A stretch of 64,000 nucleotides of DNA from an uncultured Oscillospiraceae bacterium (GCA_910579125.1 CAJTTH010000002.1:43510-107509); one strand, 5' to 3'. Positions 1-8,668 are shown, numbered from the stretch's first letter. The notes: generated from the letters alone by a model not told the origin. Numbers and translations are program-made.

Positions 1-246
1 ACAGCCTTTCCGCTTCACTTCGTTTCGCTGCAAGTCTGCAATTTCACTCGCTTGCGCACTTTGCGCGATTTAAATAGCAAAGCTGCGCACCGGCTCACTC
101 CGTTCGCCTAGCCGAGCGGAATTACAGCCTTTCCGCTTCACTTCGTTTCGCTGCAAGTCTGCAATTTCACTCGCTTGCACACTTTGCGCGCTCTAAATAG
201 CAAAGCTGCGAACCGCTCACTCCGTTCGCCTAGCCGAGTGGAATTG
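1..246. repeat. Tandem direct repeat, two ~123-bp units
   Basis: Two near-identical units run from 1 to 123 and from 124 to about 246, differing by a few substitutions and one indel. Each contains CTCACTCCGTTCGCCTAGCC (about 94-113 and 216-235). The same core recurs near 26111-26125, 42361-42380 and 57396-57416. The array may continue left of the window. No open reading frame with a ribosome binding site is visible in it. Confidence 0.85.
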
Positions 247-309
247 CAGCCACTTTATGTTGCTCTTGGCGTTATGCCGTTTGTTAATTCGCTCCTAAGA
301 TTTTATCAG

Positions 310-918
310 CTAACGCGCCGCTTTGCTGAATACGCACCCGCAATAATTCTGCCTGTACAGCCCGTATTCGCGCGACAATTCTATCGAACGCAGATAACCG
401 CCTTTTTTCTTGAAATCGTTCGGCAAATGTTCCACCTTATAAATTTCGGATAATTCGCCGCCGATTTCGTTAAGTCTTTGAGCGTTCTTCAACGGACTTA
501 TCGACAGCGTTGAACAGAAATAATCAAATCCGTGCTCGGCGGCGTATTTCGCGGCGCGTTCCAGCCGCAGTCTGTAGCATATAAAGCACCTTTCGCCGCC
601 CTCGGCGCAGTTCTCCAAGCCCTTTACCGCCGCAAAAAATTCCTCGGGATCGTACTCGTCAACAATAAGCGTTACGGGGTTCTTCACGGGAAGCACCCCG
701 ACAAGTCTGCGAAGCTCCTCGGCGCGCTTATCGAATTCCTCTTTCGGGAAGATATTCGGATTGTAAAACAAATCGGTTATCGAGAAATACCTCGACAAAT
801 ATTCCAGACAGTAACTCGAGCATGGCGCGCAGCAGCTGTGCAGCAGCAAACGCGGAGTTCCGTCAAGCGTTTTCAGCAGCTCGTCGAGCTTACGCTGATA
901 ATTGATCTTCTGCTCCAT
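310..918 (-). CDS. queH: Epoxyqueuosine reductase QueH
   Basis: Catalyses the last step of queuosine synthesis in tRNA anticodons, reducing epoxyqueuosine to queuosine; it is the cobalamin-independent, non-orthologous replacement for QueG. The 202-residue product has the family's cysteine set: the paired C29-C30 followed by APC, then C111/C114 in a CFIC motif and C193/C195 in YCGC, matching an iron-sulfur enzyme. Length is typical of the family (DUF208). It starts 2 nt after the rnhA stop codon on the same strand, so the two are probably one transcript from the promoter at 1389-1417. The start ATG is preceded by a GGGGAAATAATT stretch inside the end of rnhA. The function is inferred from family membership and intact cysteines. 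Confidence 0.93.
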   Translation of the reverse strand: MEQKINYQRKLDELLKTLDGTPRLLLHSCCAPCSSYCLEYLSRYFSITDLFYNPNIFPKEEFDKRAEELRRLVGVLPVKNPVTLIVDEYDPEEFFAAVKGLENCAEGGERCFICYRLRLERAAKYAAEHGFDYFCSTLSISPLKNAQRLNEIGGELSEIYKVEHLPNDFKKKGGYLRSIELSREYGLYRQNYCGCVFSKAAR

Positions 919-920
919 AA

Positions 921-1364
921 TTATTTCCCCGCGTAAATATCCCGCTGTGCCACGGCGAGCCTGTCGCAGCGTTCGTTCTCGGCGTGACCCGCGTGACCCT
1001 TTATCCAGCGGAACTCCGCCTTATGCACTTCCAATAATTTCAGCAGGCGCTCCCAAAGATCGGGATTAAGCGCGGGTTTGCCGTCGCTTTTCTTCCAGCC
1101 GCGCTTGCGCCAGCCGACCGCCCAGCCCTTGGTTATTCCGTCGACAACATACTTGCTGTCGGTGGTTATCCTCACCTCGCACGGGAATTTCAGCGCTTCC
1201 AGCGCCGTTATCACGCCGAGCAGCTCCATACGGTTATTGGTAGTGTGAGCTTCGCCGCCGCTTAATTCCTTTTCCTTGCCGTCGCAGCGCAGTATCGCCC
1301 CGAAACCGCCCGGTCCGGGATTTCCGCTGCAAGCGCCGTCGCTGAATATTTCAACAAATCTCAT
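921..1364 (-). CDS. rnhA: Ribonuclease HI
   Basis: Cleaves the RNA strand of RNA-DNA hybrids (R-loops, Okazaki primers). The 147-residue protein starts with the diagnostic FSDGACSGNPGPGG motif. All four catalytic carboxylates can be placed: D9, E47 (in NNRMEL), D69 (in TTDS) and D134; the active-site histidine lies in the IKGHAGH segment near residue 124. Length matches bacterial type 1 RNase H without an extra hybrid-binding domain. A clear ribosome binding site (GAGAGGTG) precedes the ATG, and a consensus promoter lies just upstream. It is the first gene of a two-gene unit with queH. Confidence 0.96.
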   Translation of the reverse strand: MRFVEIFSDGACSGNPGPGGFGAILRCDGKEKELSGGEAHTTNNRMELLGVITALEALKFPCEVRITTDSKYVVDGITKGWAVGWRKRGWKKSDGKPALNPDLWERLLKLLEVHKAEFRWIKGHAGHAENERCDRLAVAQRDIYAGK

Positions 1365-1388
1365 TTTTATGCACCTCTCAATACATCT

Positions 1389-1417
1389 ATTATACTATAA
1401 ATCCGCTCCAATGTCAA
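1389..1417 (-). promoter_or_regulatory. Sigma-A promoter of rnhA-queH
   Basis: Read on the minus strand this is TTGACA, a 17-nt spacer and TATAAT: a perfect consensus. It sits about 25 nt upstream of the rnhA start and points toward it. Confidence 0.85.
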
Positions 1418-1574
1418 GGAAACGCTGCTGCCCGATTTCCCGGCGGACGGGAACTACATTTTAAAGGATATTGACAAATACTCAAAAAATCACGAGGGTG
1501 ACTACATAGGCGGCGAATTGTAAAGCCGCGTTCATGAACATATGAAAAAAATGTAATTTTTGCTAAAATTTCGA

Positions 1575-1603
1575 TTGATTTATTTTTTCGGGTATGCTAT
1601 AAT
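1575..1603 (+). promoter_or_regulatory. Sigma-A promoter of the GH3 gene
   Basis: TTGATT at 1575-1580, 17-nt spacer, TATAAT at 1598-1603, with an extended -10 TG at 1595-1596. The GH3 start codon is 33 nt downstream of the -10 box. Confidence 0.82.
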
Positions 1604-1635
1604 GTTTTCAACAAACTGTTTTCGGAGGAAGAATT

Positions 1636-4398
1636 ATGGGCAAGATAACACTTGATTGGAACGAGTATATTGCGGCGGCGCGCACGGCTGTCGCGGAGGG
1701 CATCGTGCTGTTGGAGAACAACGGCGCGCTGCCGCTGAAAAAGGACGAGGAGCTTGCGGTCTTCGGACGTATTCAGGAGCATTATTACAAGAGCGGCACG
1801 GGTTCGGGCGGCATGGTGAACGTCGACCGCGTCTACAATATCACCGACGGTCTTGTAGAGTGCGGAATAACGCTCAACGAGAAGCTTCGCGGGGTGTACG
1901 CCGAGTGGGAAAAGTCAAATCCTTACGACCCGGGAGTGGGCTGGGGCGGCGAACCTTGGTCGCAGAAGGAAATGCCGCTTGACGACGCGGTCTGCGCAAG
2001 GGCTGCCGAAACGTCCGCGGCGGCGCTGTGCATTATCGGCAGAACAGCGGGCGAGGAGCAGGACTCCACGGACAGCGAGGGCTCGTTTAGGTTGGCGGCT
2101 GCGGAGCTTGATATGCTGAAAAAGGTGCGCGCGCATTTCAAGAAAATGACCGTTCTGCTGAACGTCGGCGGAATTATTGATATGAGCTTCGTCAAGGAAG
2201 TTAAACCCGACGCTGTTCTGTACGCTTGGCAGGGCGGAATGGTCGGCGGTCTCGGAACGGCGGACGTGCTTGTCGGCAGCGTTTCCCCAAGCGGAAAATT
2301 GTCCGACACTATTGCCGAAAGCGTCGCCGATTATCCCTCGGCGAACCGGTTCGGCAATACCGAGCGCGAGTTCTATTGCGAGGACGTGTACGTCGGCTAC
2401 CGTTATTTTGAGACGTTCGCGAAAGATAAGGTGCTGTATCCGTTCGGATACGGGCTTTCGTATACCCGTTTTGAGCTTGAACGCTCCGCCGAACGGAAAG
2501 ACAAGTCGATAACGCTTGAAGTCACCGTGAAAAACGTCGGCGAACGCAGCGGAAAAGAGGTCGTTCAGATATATTTCCAAGCGCCGCAGGGCGAGCTCGG
2601 AAATTCTCTGCGACAACTTTGCGCGTTCAAAAAGACCAAGCTGCTCGCGCCCGGGGAAACGCAGACGCTGCGGTTTGAGATAGCGCTTGAAGACCTTGCA
2701 AGCTACGATGACAGCGGCGTTACGGGAAACAAGTCGTGCTATGTGCGCGAGGCGGGCGAGTTCACGCTTTACGCGGGAACGGACGTGCGCGGTGCGGAAA
2801 ATGTCTGCGCGTTCACGCAGGCGGAGACTGTCGTCGTTAAACGGCTCAGCGAGGCTTGCGCGCCTGTTCTGCCGTTCGAGAGAATAAAGCCCGTTTTCGG
2901 GAACGGCAAATTTACAGTCACAATGGAGAACGTTCCCTTGGCGACCGTGGATATGGACAAACGCCGCGCGGAAAATCTGCCGAAAGAGATCGCGCAGACG
3001 GGCGACAGGGGCGTCAAACTCGCGGACGTCGCCGACGGAAAACGCACTATGGACGAATTTATCGCGCAGCTTTCCGACTACGATCTGTCCTGCATCATAC
3101 GCGGCGAGGGCATGGGCAGTCCCAAGGTTACGCCCGGAACGGCGGCGGCTTTCGGGGGAGTTACCGATAATTTAAAGGGCTTCGGGATACCCGCGGGCTG
3201 CTGCGACGACGGTCCGTCGGGAATGCGGCTGGACTGCGGCACAAAGGCGTTCAGTCTGCCGAACGGTACGCTCATGGCGTGTACGTTCAATACCGAGCTT
3301 GCGGAGGAGCTGTTCGCGATAGCGGGTGTAGAGATCGCCGCGAACAACGTCGAGTGTCTGCTCGGTCCGGGCATGAACATTCACCGTCACCCGCTGAACG
3401 GACGTAATTTCGAGTATTTCAGCGAGGACCCGTACCTTACGGGAAAGCTCGCGGCAGCGGAGTTGCGCGGTCTGCACCGCGCGGGCGTTACCGGAACGAT
3501 CAAGCATTTCTGCGGAAACAATCAGGAGACGGGGCGGCATTCGATAGATTCCGTCATCTCTGAGAGGGCGCTCCGCGAGATATATCTCAAAGGCTTTGAG
3601 ATCGCCGTCAGGGAGGGCGGCGCTAAGACCGTCATGACCACCTACGGCTCGCTGAACGGGCTGTGGACGGCGGGAAATTACGATCTCTGCACCACGATAC
3701 TTCGCGGCGAATGGGGCTTTGAGGGCTTTGTGATGACCGATTGGTGGAGCGACATGAACGACAGAGGAGGAGCGCCCTCCAAAAACAACTTCGCGGCAAT
3801 GGCGAGAGCGCAGAACGATGTTTATATGGTTTGCTCGGATTCCTCGAAGAATCTCATTGACGACAACACCCTGTCATCACTTGAAGCGGGCAAGCTGACG
3901 CGCGGCGAGTTACAGAGAAACGCCGCCAATATCTGCCGTATGGCAATGGGAACGCGCGCAATGGCGCGGCTTCGCGGAACTGCCGACGAAATCGAAATAA
4001 TCAACCGTCCCTACGAAGACGACAGCTACGACGCTGACGACGTGATCTTCTACCCTACAAAGAACGGCGAGCTTACGCTGCCGCTCGACGGCGTAAATAC
4101 CGAAAAGGGAGCGTCTTATGTGTTCGCGTTCGATATCGACGTTCCCGGCAGGTATGCGGTAACGCTTTCGGCGAGATCGAACCTCAGCGCGACAGCGCAG
4201 ACACCCGTAACGCTGTTTACAACAGGCTTCCCGTCGGCGGTGTTCACCTACAACGGCACGGGCGGCGAGTGGCATGAAATAGATCGCGAGGTGAATATGT
4301 ACTCGCGGTTCTTGGTGTGCCGATTGTACTTCGGCGCGAGCGGTCTGGAGCTTAAGGAGTTAAAGCTGAAAATTGTCAGCGCGTACAGCGGACAATAA
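1636..4398 (+). CDS. GH3 beta-glucosidase, domain-swapped
   Basis: Glycoside hydrolase family 3 enzyme of 920 residues, expected to release glucose (or a related sugar) from the non-reducing end of beta-linked oligosaccharides. The domain order is inverted: the C-terminal alpha/beta sandwich domain comes first (EGIVLLENNGALPL near residue 19, SGTGSGG near 56), then a fibronectin-III-like segment (about 290-390), then the TIM-barrel domain (about 500-740) carrying KHFCGNNQE and the nucleophile motif VMTDWW with D702. This reversed order is known for some Ruminococcus and Butyrivibrio beta-glucosidases. A C-terminal extension of about 120 residues follows. There is no signal peptide, so the enzyme is probably cytoplasmic. 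The start is fixed by TCGGAGGAAG 6-8 nt upstream. The exact substrate cannot be read from sequence. Confidence 0.93.
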   Translation: MGKITLDWNEYIAAARTAVAEGIVLLENNGALPLKKDEELAVFGRIQEHYYKSGTGSGGMVNVDRVYNITDGLVECGITLNEKLRGVYAEWEKSNPYDPGVGWGGEPWSQKEMPLDDAVCARAAETSAAALCIIGRTAGEEQDSTDSEGSFRLAAAELDMLKKVRAHFKKMTVLLNVGGIIDMSFVKEVKPDAVLYAWQGGMVGGLGTADVLVGSVSPSGKLSDTIAESVADYPSANRFGNTEREFYCEDVYVGYRYFETFAKDKVLYPFGYGLSYTRFELERSAERKDKSITLEVTVKNVGERSGKEVVQIYFQAPQGELGNSLRQLCAFKKTKLLAPGETQTLRFEIALEDLASYDDSGVTGNKSCYVREAGEFTLYAGTDVRGAENVCAFTQAETVVVKRLSEACAPVLPFERIKPVFGNGKFTVTMENVPLATVDMDKRRAENLPKEIAQTGDRGVKLADVADGKRTMDEFIAQLSDYDLSCIIRGEGMGSPKVTPGTAAAFGGVTDNLKGFGIPAGCCDDGPSGMRLDCGTKAFSLPNGTLMACTFNTELAEELFAIAGVEIAANNVECLLGPGMNIHRHPLNGRNFEYFSEDPYLTGKLAAAELRGLHRAGVTGTIKHFCGNNQETGRHSIDSVISERALREIYLKGFEIAVREGGAKTVMTTYGSLNGLWTAGNYDLCTTILRGEWGFEGFVMTDWWSDMNDRGGAPSKNNFAAMARAQNDVYMVCSDSSKNLIDDNTLSSLEAGKLTRGELQRNAANICRMAMGTRAMARLRGTADEIEIINRPYEDDSYDADDVIFYPTKNGELTLPLDGVNTEKGASYVFAFDIDVPGRYAVTLSARSNLSATAQTPVTLFTTGFPSAVFTYNGTGGEWHEIDREVNMYSRFLVCRLYFGASGLELKELKLKIVSAYSGQ

Positions 4399-4429
4399 AA
4401 AACAAAAGCGGGGGCTGTGCGCCTCCGCT
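4396..4429 (-). terminator. Intrinsic terminator of the 42-aa peptide gene
   Basis: AGCGGGGGC (4407-4415) pairs with GCCTCCGCT (4421-4429). Read on the minus strand the hairpin is followed by a T-rich tail (TTTTGTTTTTTATTG), so it serves the minus-strand peptide gene; it also sits just past the GH3 stop codon. Confidence 0.75.
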
Positions 4430-4494
4430 CTTGCTTATTCGAGAACAGTCTGCTTTGATTTGTGGCAAGGAAATGCTGCCGTTATACGGACGCT

Positions 4495-4623
4495 TTACTC
4501 GACCGCCATGACATACTCCACCGCGCCGTCCGAAACCGTATCGGGTTCGGAGCTGCCGACAAAGAGCGCCAGAAAGGCTATCGAGACCGAAAGTGCTATA
4601 ACTGCGATGTGGCTTTTTTTCAT
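4495..4623 (-). CDS. Small hydrophobic secreted/membrane peptide, 42 aa
   Basis: A 42-codon frame starting MKKSHIAVIALSVSIAFLAL, that is a lysine-lysine start, one hydrophobic helix of about 20 residues, then a short acidic tail (SEPDTVSDGAVEYVMAVE). It has a strong ribosome binding site (GGAGG, 8 nt before ATG) and its own downstream hairpin-plus-T-run terminator, which supports real expression. It could be a membrane microprotein or a processed exported peptide; no lipobox cysteine is present. It resembles no family that I recognise. It is convergent with the GH3 gene and ends about 97 bp past it. A paired-arm structure at 4648-4733 lies in its probable leader. Confidence 0.7.
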   Translation of the reverse strand: MKKSHIAVIALSVSIAFLALFVGSSEPDTVSDGAVEYVMAVE

Positions 4624-4647
4624 CTTACTGTCCTCCGTATATTTTAT

Positions 4648-4733
4648 CAAGGCGCGGAAGTCCGGGAACGGGGAAGAATTGGGAGAAACAACTTTGGCAG
4701 GTGAAAAATCCGCTCCCGCACCTCCGCGCCTTG
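4648..4733. other. 11-bp inverted repeat, possible leader structure
   Basis: CAAGGCGCGGA at 4648-4658 is the exact reverse complement of TCCGCGCCTTG at 4723-4733, enclosing 64 nt. It lies immediately upstream of the 42-aa peptide gene and would form the outer stem of a leader RNA on the minus strand. It does not match a riboswitch that I recognise. From 4734 to 5068 the DNA is AT-rich and I see no gene there. Confidence 0.45.
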
Positions 4734-5068
4734 GAAAAAGCGTAATAAGTGATTTTTTGTCCTTCGTGGCTTTGGAGATTTTTACCTCTTAAATATTTAC
4801 CCCTCTATATAATAAAACGTTAAAAAAGGCAAAATGTTACACTTTTTTTGATAATTTTTTCATTTTTGTAGATGTGCACAAAATGTTTATGTTGAATTTG
4901 TTGCATACCACAAGAGGTTAGTGCCTTTTTTAGGGAAAAGGATAAATTTCCGTTTGCAGCGGGAACAAGATTAAATAGGCTCTGCCGTGAATTATTTTGT
5001 TGTTATCCGCGGTTTCGTTTAATTTTTTTAAATGTCCTCTCGCGCCCCGTGCGGCAACACATAAATTA

Positions 5069-5232
5069 AGAACCTGTCCACATAGCCCGAAATGCTCGGA
5101 TTGCGAAGCGGATTTTTCGCAGAACGAGACAATTTTTCGTAGGAATACTGTATGTATTTCAAGAAAAATTAACGGAGTTATGCGGAAAATTCGCCGCAAT
5201 ACGGGCGTTGAGCGGCTATGTGGACAGGTTCT
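5069..5232. mobile_element. MITE-like palindromic element, copy A
   Basis: A 164-bp element bounded by 19-bp perfect inverted repeats: AGAACCTGTCCACATAGCC at 5069-5087 and its reverse complement at 5214-5232. The centre holds GGAATACTGTATGTATTTCAAG, closely matching the centre of the second copy at 9380-9546. It has no coding capacity. Just to its right, 5235-5271 holds a short palindromic remnant beginning GGCAACACGCACAA, like the ends of the element at 20041-20212. The rest of the 5272-5406 stretch is AT-rich with nothing recognisable. Confidence 0.75.
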
Positions 5233-5406
5233 AAGGCAACACGCACAATTATTGTCGAGCGGTTGCCTGAAATAAACGGAACAACGGCAAAAATTTAATC
5301 AAAACAAACCGCAAACTAACGAAAAAGATAAATTAAGTAACAATATAATGTATATGTTAATGCAATATATACTAAAACCAGTGGCAATATTTAGCCAAAA
5401 AGCCAA

Positions 5407-5435
5407 TTGAAAAAACGATTACAATTTGTTATACT
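5407..5435 (+). promoter_or_regulatory. Sigma-A promoter of the GH130 gene
   Basis: TTGAAA at 5407-5412, 17-nt spacer, TATACT at 5430-5435. It lies 65 nt before the GH130 start codon, leaving a short leader. Confidence 0.75.
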
Positions 5436-5499
5436 GTTGTTAGGGTATTTTATTTAAAATTTATCCGGTGCAAAAAATAAAACTTGAGAGGTGCTTAAA

Positions 5500-6498
5500 A
5501 TGAGCTTAGAAATTATTGGTCAGAGCATACCGAATATGCCCTGGCAGGATCGTCCCGAGGGCTGTAAGGACGTTGTCTGGCGTTATAACGCAAATCCGAT
5601 CATTCCGCGTGATCTGCTGCCGAACAGCAACTCGATCTTCAATTCCGCGGTAGTTCCGTTTGAGGGCAAGTTCGCGGGCGTTTTCCGTGTTGACGACAAG
5701 GAAAGAAATATGGCTATCCACGCGGGCTTCTCCGACGACGGAATCCATTGGAACATCAACCCCGAAAAGGTCGAGTGGATCAACGACGATCCCGCAGCAA
5801 AAGAGGCAAATCCGTGGCAGTACGGATACGACCCCCGCTGCGTATGGATCGAAGACCGCTTCTGGATCACATGGTGCAACGCATACGGTTGGAAACCCAC
5901 TATCGGAGTGGGCTGGACAAAGGACTTCAAGGAGTTCCATCAGTGTGAAAATGCGTTCCTGCCCTTTAACAGAAACGGAGTTTTGTTCCCGAGAAAGATA
6001 AACGGCGAGTACGTTCTGTTCTCGCGTCCGTCCGACAGCGGTCACACGCCGTTCGGCGATATGTACCTGTCCCACTCCAAGGATATGACCTATTGGGGCA
6101 AGCACAGACACGTAATGGCTCCCGACAAGGGCTGGGAATCTAAAAAAATCGGCGCCGGTCCTATCCCGATCGAGACTTCCGAGGGCTGGCTGGTGTTCTA
6201 TCACGGCGTTCTCGAGAGCTGCAACGGCTTTGTTTACAGCTTCGGCGCGTGCATTCTCGACAGAGATCAGCCCTGGAAAGTAAAGTACCGCTGCAAGGAG
6301 TATCTCATCAACCCGCGTGAGACCTACGAGTGCATAGGCGATGTTCAGAACGTAACATTCCCCTGTGCCGCTCTCTGCGACAAGGATACCGGCAGAATTG
6401 CAATCTACTACGGCTGCGCGGATACCGTCGTTTCTATGGCGTTCTGCTACGCCGAGGAGGTTGTCGAGTACGTTAAGGCGCACTCCAACAAATATTAA
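5500..6498 (+). CDS. GH130 beta-1,4-mannooligosaccharide phosphorylase
   Basis: A 332-residue family 130 glycoside phosphorylase. It is expected to split beta-mannosides with phosphate to give mannose 1-phosphate, conserving bond energy during mannan use. The fold-typical N-terminus (NPIIPRDL, FNSAVVPFEGKFAGVFRVDD) and the YDPR motif (Y110-R113, with D111 the probable general acid) are visible. Length fits subfamily 2, like R. albus RaMP2, rather than the longer mannosylglucose phosphorylases; this subfamily call is inference. There is no signal peptide, so it acts on imported oligosaccharides. ATG at 5500 is chosen because GAGAGG lies 8 nt before it; an in-frame GTG at 5491 would overlap that site. 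It has its own promoter and terminator. Confidence 0.9.
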   Translation: MSLEIIGQSIPNMPWQDRPEGCKDVVWRYNANPIIPRDLLPNSNSIFNSAVVPFEGKFAGVFRVDDKERNMAIHAGFSDDGIHWNINPEKVEWINDDPAAKEANPWQYGYDPRCVWIEDRFWITWCNAYGWKPTIGVGWTKDFKEFHQCENAFLPFNRNGVLFPRKINGEYVLFSRPSDSGHTPFGDMYLSHSKDMTYWGKHRHVMAPDKGWESKKIGAGPIPIETSEGWLVFYHGVLESCNGFVYSFGACILDRDQPWKVKYRCKEYLINPRETYECIGDVQNVTFPCAALCDKDTGRIAIYYGCADTVVSMAFCYAEEVVEYVKAHSNKY

Positions 6499-6515
6499 GC
6501 ACCCATAACAAAAAT

Positions 6516-6544
6516 ACGCCCGCCGTTTATCATTTGGCGGGCGT
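6516..6544. terminator. Bidirectional terminator hairpin
   Basis: ACGCCCGCC (6516-6524) and GGCGGGCGT (6536-6544) form a 9-bp stem between the convergent GH130 gene and the minus-strand hydrolase. T-rich bases flank both sides. Confidence 0.8.
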
Positions 6545-6558
6545 TATCATTTGTTCGC

Positions 6559-7569
6559 TCAAATTCTCTTTACAAGAAATTCCAGAATATCGTTCATTAC
6601 CTCATCGCGGTTAAGCTCGAAGATCAACTCGTGGCGAGCCTCGCGGTAGATGCGCAGATTAACGTCGCAGCCGTGTTCAAGATACTTCGCGACGGCGCTG
6701 CGTACTCCGTTTCCGTATTCGCCGATAGGGTCCATGCCGCCGCTCATGAACAGCATGGGAAGGTCGGTCGGGGTATTCTCGATAACGGGCTTGCTGTTCG
6801 CGCACATCAGCGCGTTCAACAAATCGCGGAATCCCGCTATCGTGAACGTGAAGTTGCATTTGGGGTCGGCGCAGTACTTGTCGACGTTCGCGTCGTCGCG
6901 CGAGAGCCAGTCGTTGGGCGTGCGGCGGTTTTCCGTGCGGAGGTTGAACATTCCGAAAACCACCTTTGCGCCGAACTCGTGACGGTACAGATCGCCGTGA
7001 TTGCGCGCTATCAAATCCATTGCGCGGCGCAAAGGCGCGGAGCCCGTAATGCCGCCCGCCGTTCCCATAATTATCGCGCCGTTCCAGCGGTCGCCGCCCG
7101 AAAGCACCTTGTATTCTCCGCAGTCATTGCAAAGCGCGTCGTCGGCATTGCCGCAGTTCTCGCAGTCCTCGGGAACAGTGACGCTGCAATATTTCGAGAG
7201 ATAAATTCTCGCCATAAAGCTGCCCATACTGTGCCCCATAAGGAAGTGCGGTATATCGGGGAACTTCTTTTCAAGGACGGTTTTCATTCTGTGCAGATCG
7301 CGCACCATATTCACATAACCGCGCTCCGCGCCGAAATAGCCGAGCATATTATCGCCGCGAACCGAGTTTCCGTGACCAATATGGTCGTTCCCCGCGAACG
7401 CGATGTCATTGTCGCAGAGGAACCTCGCGAAATCCTCATAGCGCTCGATATACTCGCACATACCGTGCGACAGCATAAGCACCGCTTTCGGCTTCTCGGG
7501 AGTGTAGATGTAGAAATGCACGTCGCAAAGTCCGCTCGTGCTCGGAAATGTTCCTGTGATCTTTTTCAT
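6559..7569 (-). CDS. Alpha/beta hydrolase (monoacylglycerol lipase-like) with Cys4 insert
   Basis: A 336-residue serine hydrolase of the Hydrolase_4 / lysophospholipase type. The catalytic triad can be placed: S114 in GHSMGS, D280 in GGMDPIG and H313 in ARHELI; the oxyanion region is LSHGMCEY (33-40). The family normally cleaves acyl esters such as monoglycerides or lysophospholipids. Between strand 5 and the cap there is an insertion with two CxxC pairs, C136/C139 and C147/C150, spaced like a small zinc knuckle; I do not know this from the usual family. There is no signal peptide. The ribosome binding site is AAAAGGAGAATTTGTT. It is transcribed alone, convergent with GH130. Confidence 0.88.
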   Translation of the reverse strand: MKKITGTFPSTSGLCDVHFYIYTPEKPKAVLMLSHGMCEYIERYEDFARFLCDNDIAFAGNDHIGHGNSVRGDNMLGYFGAERGYVNMVRDLHRMKTVLEKKFPDIPHFLMGHSMGSFMARIYLSKYCSVTVPEDCENCGNADDALCNDCGEYKVLSGGDRWNGAIIMGTAGGITGSAPLRRAMDLIARNHGDLYRHEFGAKVVFGMFNLRTENRRTPNDWLSRDDANVDKYCADPKCNFTFTIAGFRDLLNALMCANSKPVIENTPTDLPMLFMSGGMDPIGEYGNGVRSAVAKYLEHGCDVNLRIYREARHELIFELNRDEVMNDILEFLVKRI

Positions 7570-7653
7570 AACAAATTCTCCTTTTCGTATTATTTTATAG
7601 TTTGATAACCGATAGTAAAGGTTATTATTTGCCTCTGCAGCAGATTTATGCCG

Positions 7654-8184
7654 TTACAGCTTGCGCTCAAGCTGACAGTCAAACGGTTCGGCGCGAACGT
7701 GCTCCTCGTTGTAAACCTCGGCTTCAACGCAGCCCATTGCTTTGTAGAACGCTTGACTTTCCACCGCCGAATGCGCCGAAATGTACAGCTTCTCCGCGCC
7801 GTGCTCACGCGCCCAATCGCACGCTCTCGTGAACAGCTCGCGCCCTATGCCGTTCCCGCGCATATCCGCAGATACGTGGATACTTGTCAAGTCAAGGTAC
7901 TTCTGTACGCTGCCGAATAATTGCGGCTCGACAGACGCAAAGCCTTTCAGCACATTGTCCGAGAATGCTCCGTACACTACGCCGCCTGTTGAAACGGTGT
8001 TTTTTAAGCACTTTATTCCGAACGCATAATCATCCTCGCTCCAGTCGTCAATAAACGGATCGCTTTTGATAACCCATTTGCCGTCAATCTTCCGCCAACA
8101 ATCGTTGACGACTTGTCGGCGGATAAATCCGGAGAATAACTCTCTGTCGATTTCCGCCGCATTCAACTCTCTGTATTCAACCAT
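7654..8184 (-). CDS. GNAT family N-acetyltransferase
   Basis: A 176-residue acetyl-CoA-dependent transferase. The acetyl-CoA binding motif A is clear: VSADMRGNGIGRELF with RGNGIG at 109-114, followed by HGAEKLYISAHSAVESQAFYKAMG (split here as the usual beta5-alpha4 region ending near residue 157). The acceptor substrate cannot be told from sequence. It starts 4 nt after the stop codon of the preceding minus-strand gene (8189-8668), with CAGGAT as a weak ribosome binding site, so the two are probably translationally coupled as part of a trmB-hypothetical-GNAT operon. Confidence 0.9.
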   Translation of the reverse strand: MVEYRELNAAEIDRELFSGFIRRQVVNDCWRKIDGKWVIKSDPFIDDWSEDDYAFGIKCLKNTVSTGGVVYGAFSDNVLKGFASVEPQLFGSVQKYLDLTSIHVSADMRGNGIGRELFTRACDWAREHGAEKLYISAHSAVESQAFYKAMGCVEAEVYNEEHVRAEPFDCQLERKL

Positions 8185-8188
8185 AATA

Positions 8189-8668
8189 TCAATCCTGTGG
8201 GTTTATTTCGATCCCCCAACCCTCCAATTTCCGAAGCAGTTCCTCGGGCGGGTCAAGGTGCATATTGAAAGTAAAGCCCTCCAAATTCGGGAATTGCTTT
8301 ATCTCACGTTCGCTTATATCGGTAACGGCGAACATCGCGCCGTCGTCGTATTTTTCCCAGTCGAGCCACTGCGGATTTATGTTGCCGTATACATTCATTT
8401 CCTCGCCTGTGTACAGATAGCGTATTTTCGGGGCGAGGGAACGCGGTATTTTCAGCTCCGTGAAGAATTTTGTGCCGCGCTCAATATACTCCTCCAGCCG
8501 TCTCAGCGACTCCTCCTCGGAAACGGTCGCGAAATCCGATCTGTACCGCTCAAAGAACTCGTCCGCGGCATTGTACGGCTCACCGAGAAGCTTTAGCTGA
8601 TACATCAGCACCTCGACGACCGTCAGCTTGAACGGCAGATTATCAAACACCAGAAACTCACTTTCCAC
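8189..8668 (-). CDS. Hypothetical protein, 159 aa
   Basis: Not recognised. A soluble, acidic protein of 159 residues without signal peptide or membrane segment; it ends with a segment rich in leucine and glutamate (PPEELLRKLEGWGIEI). Translation probably starts at GTG 8668, because GGAGGG lies 7 nt upstream and the frame overlaps the trmB 3' end by 11 nt. Its position between trmB and a GNAT gene with overlaps on both sides indicates co-expression, but gives no clear job. Confidence 0.8.
   Translation of the reverse strand: MESEFLVFDNLPFKLTVVEVLMYQLKLLGEPYNAADEFFERYRSDFATVSEEESLRRLEEYIERGTKFFTELKIPRSLAPKIRYLYTGEEMNVYGNINPQWLDWEKYDDGAMFAVTDISEREIKQFPNLEGFTFNMHLDPPEELLRKLEGWGIEINPQD

Noticed and set aside
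1401..1523. Open 40-codon stretch ending GDYIGGEL with a stop
   Set aside because: No start codon, and it overlaps the rnhA promoter; possibly a gene remnant but too short to claim.
4640..4790. Known riboswitch in front of the 42-aa peptide gene
   Set aside because: A stem exists but no conserved core of c-di-GMP, glycine, fluoride, THF or preQ1 classes could be matched.
5506..6483. 325-codon minus-strand frame opposite GH130
   Set aside because: Antisense shadow of the phosphorylase gene.
6631..7605. Long plus-strand frame (324 codons) opposite the alpha/beta hydrolase
   Set aside because: It is the antisense shadow of a gene with an intact catalytic triad and ribosome binding site; no motif or start signal supports it.
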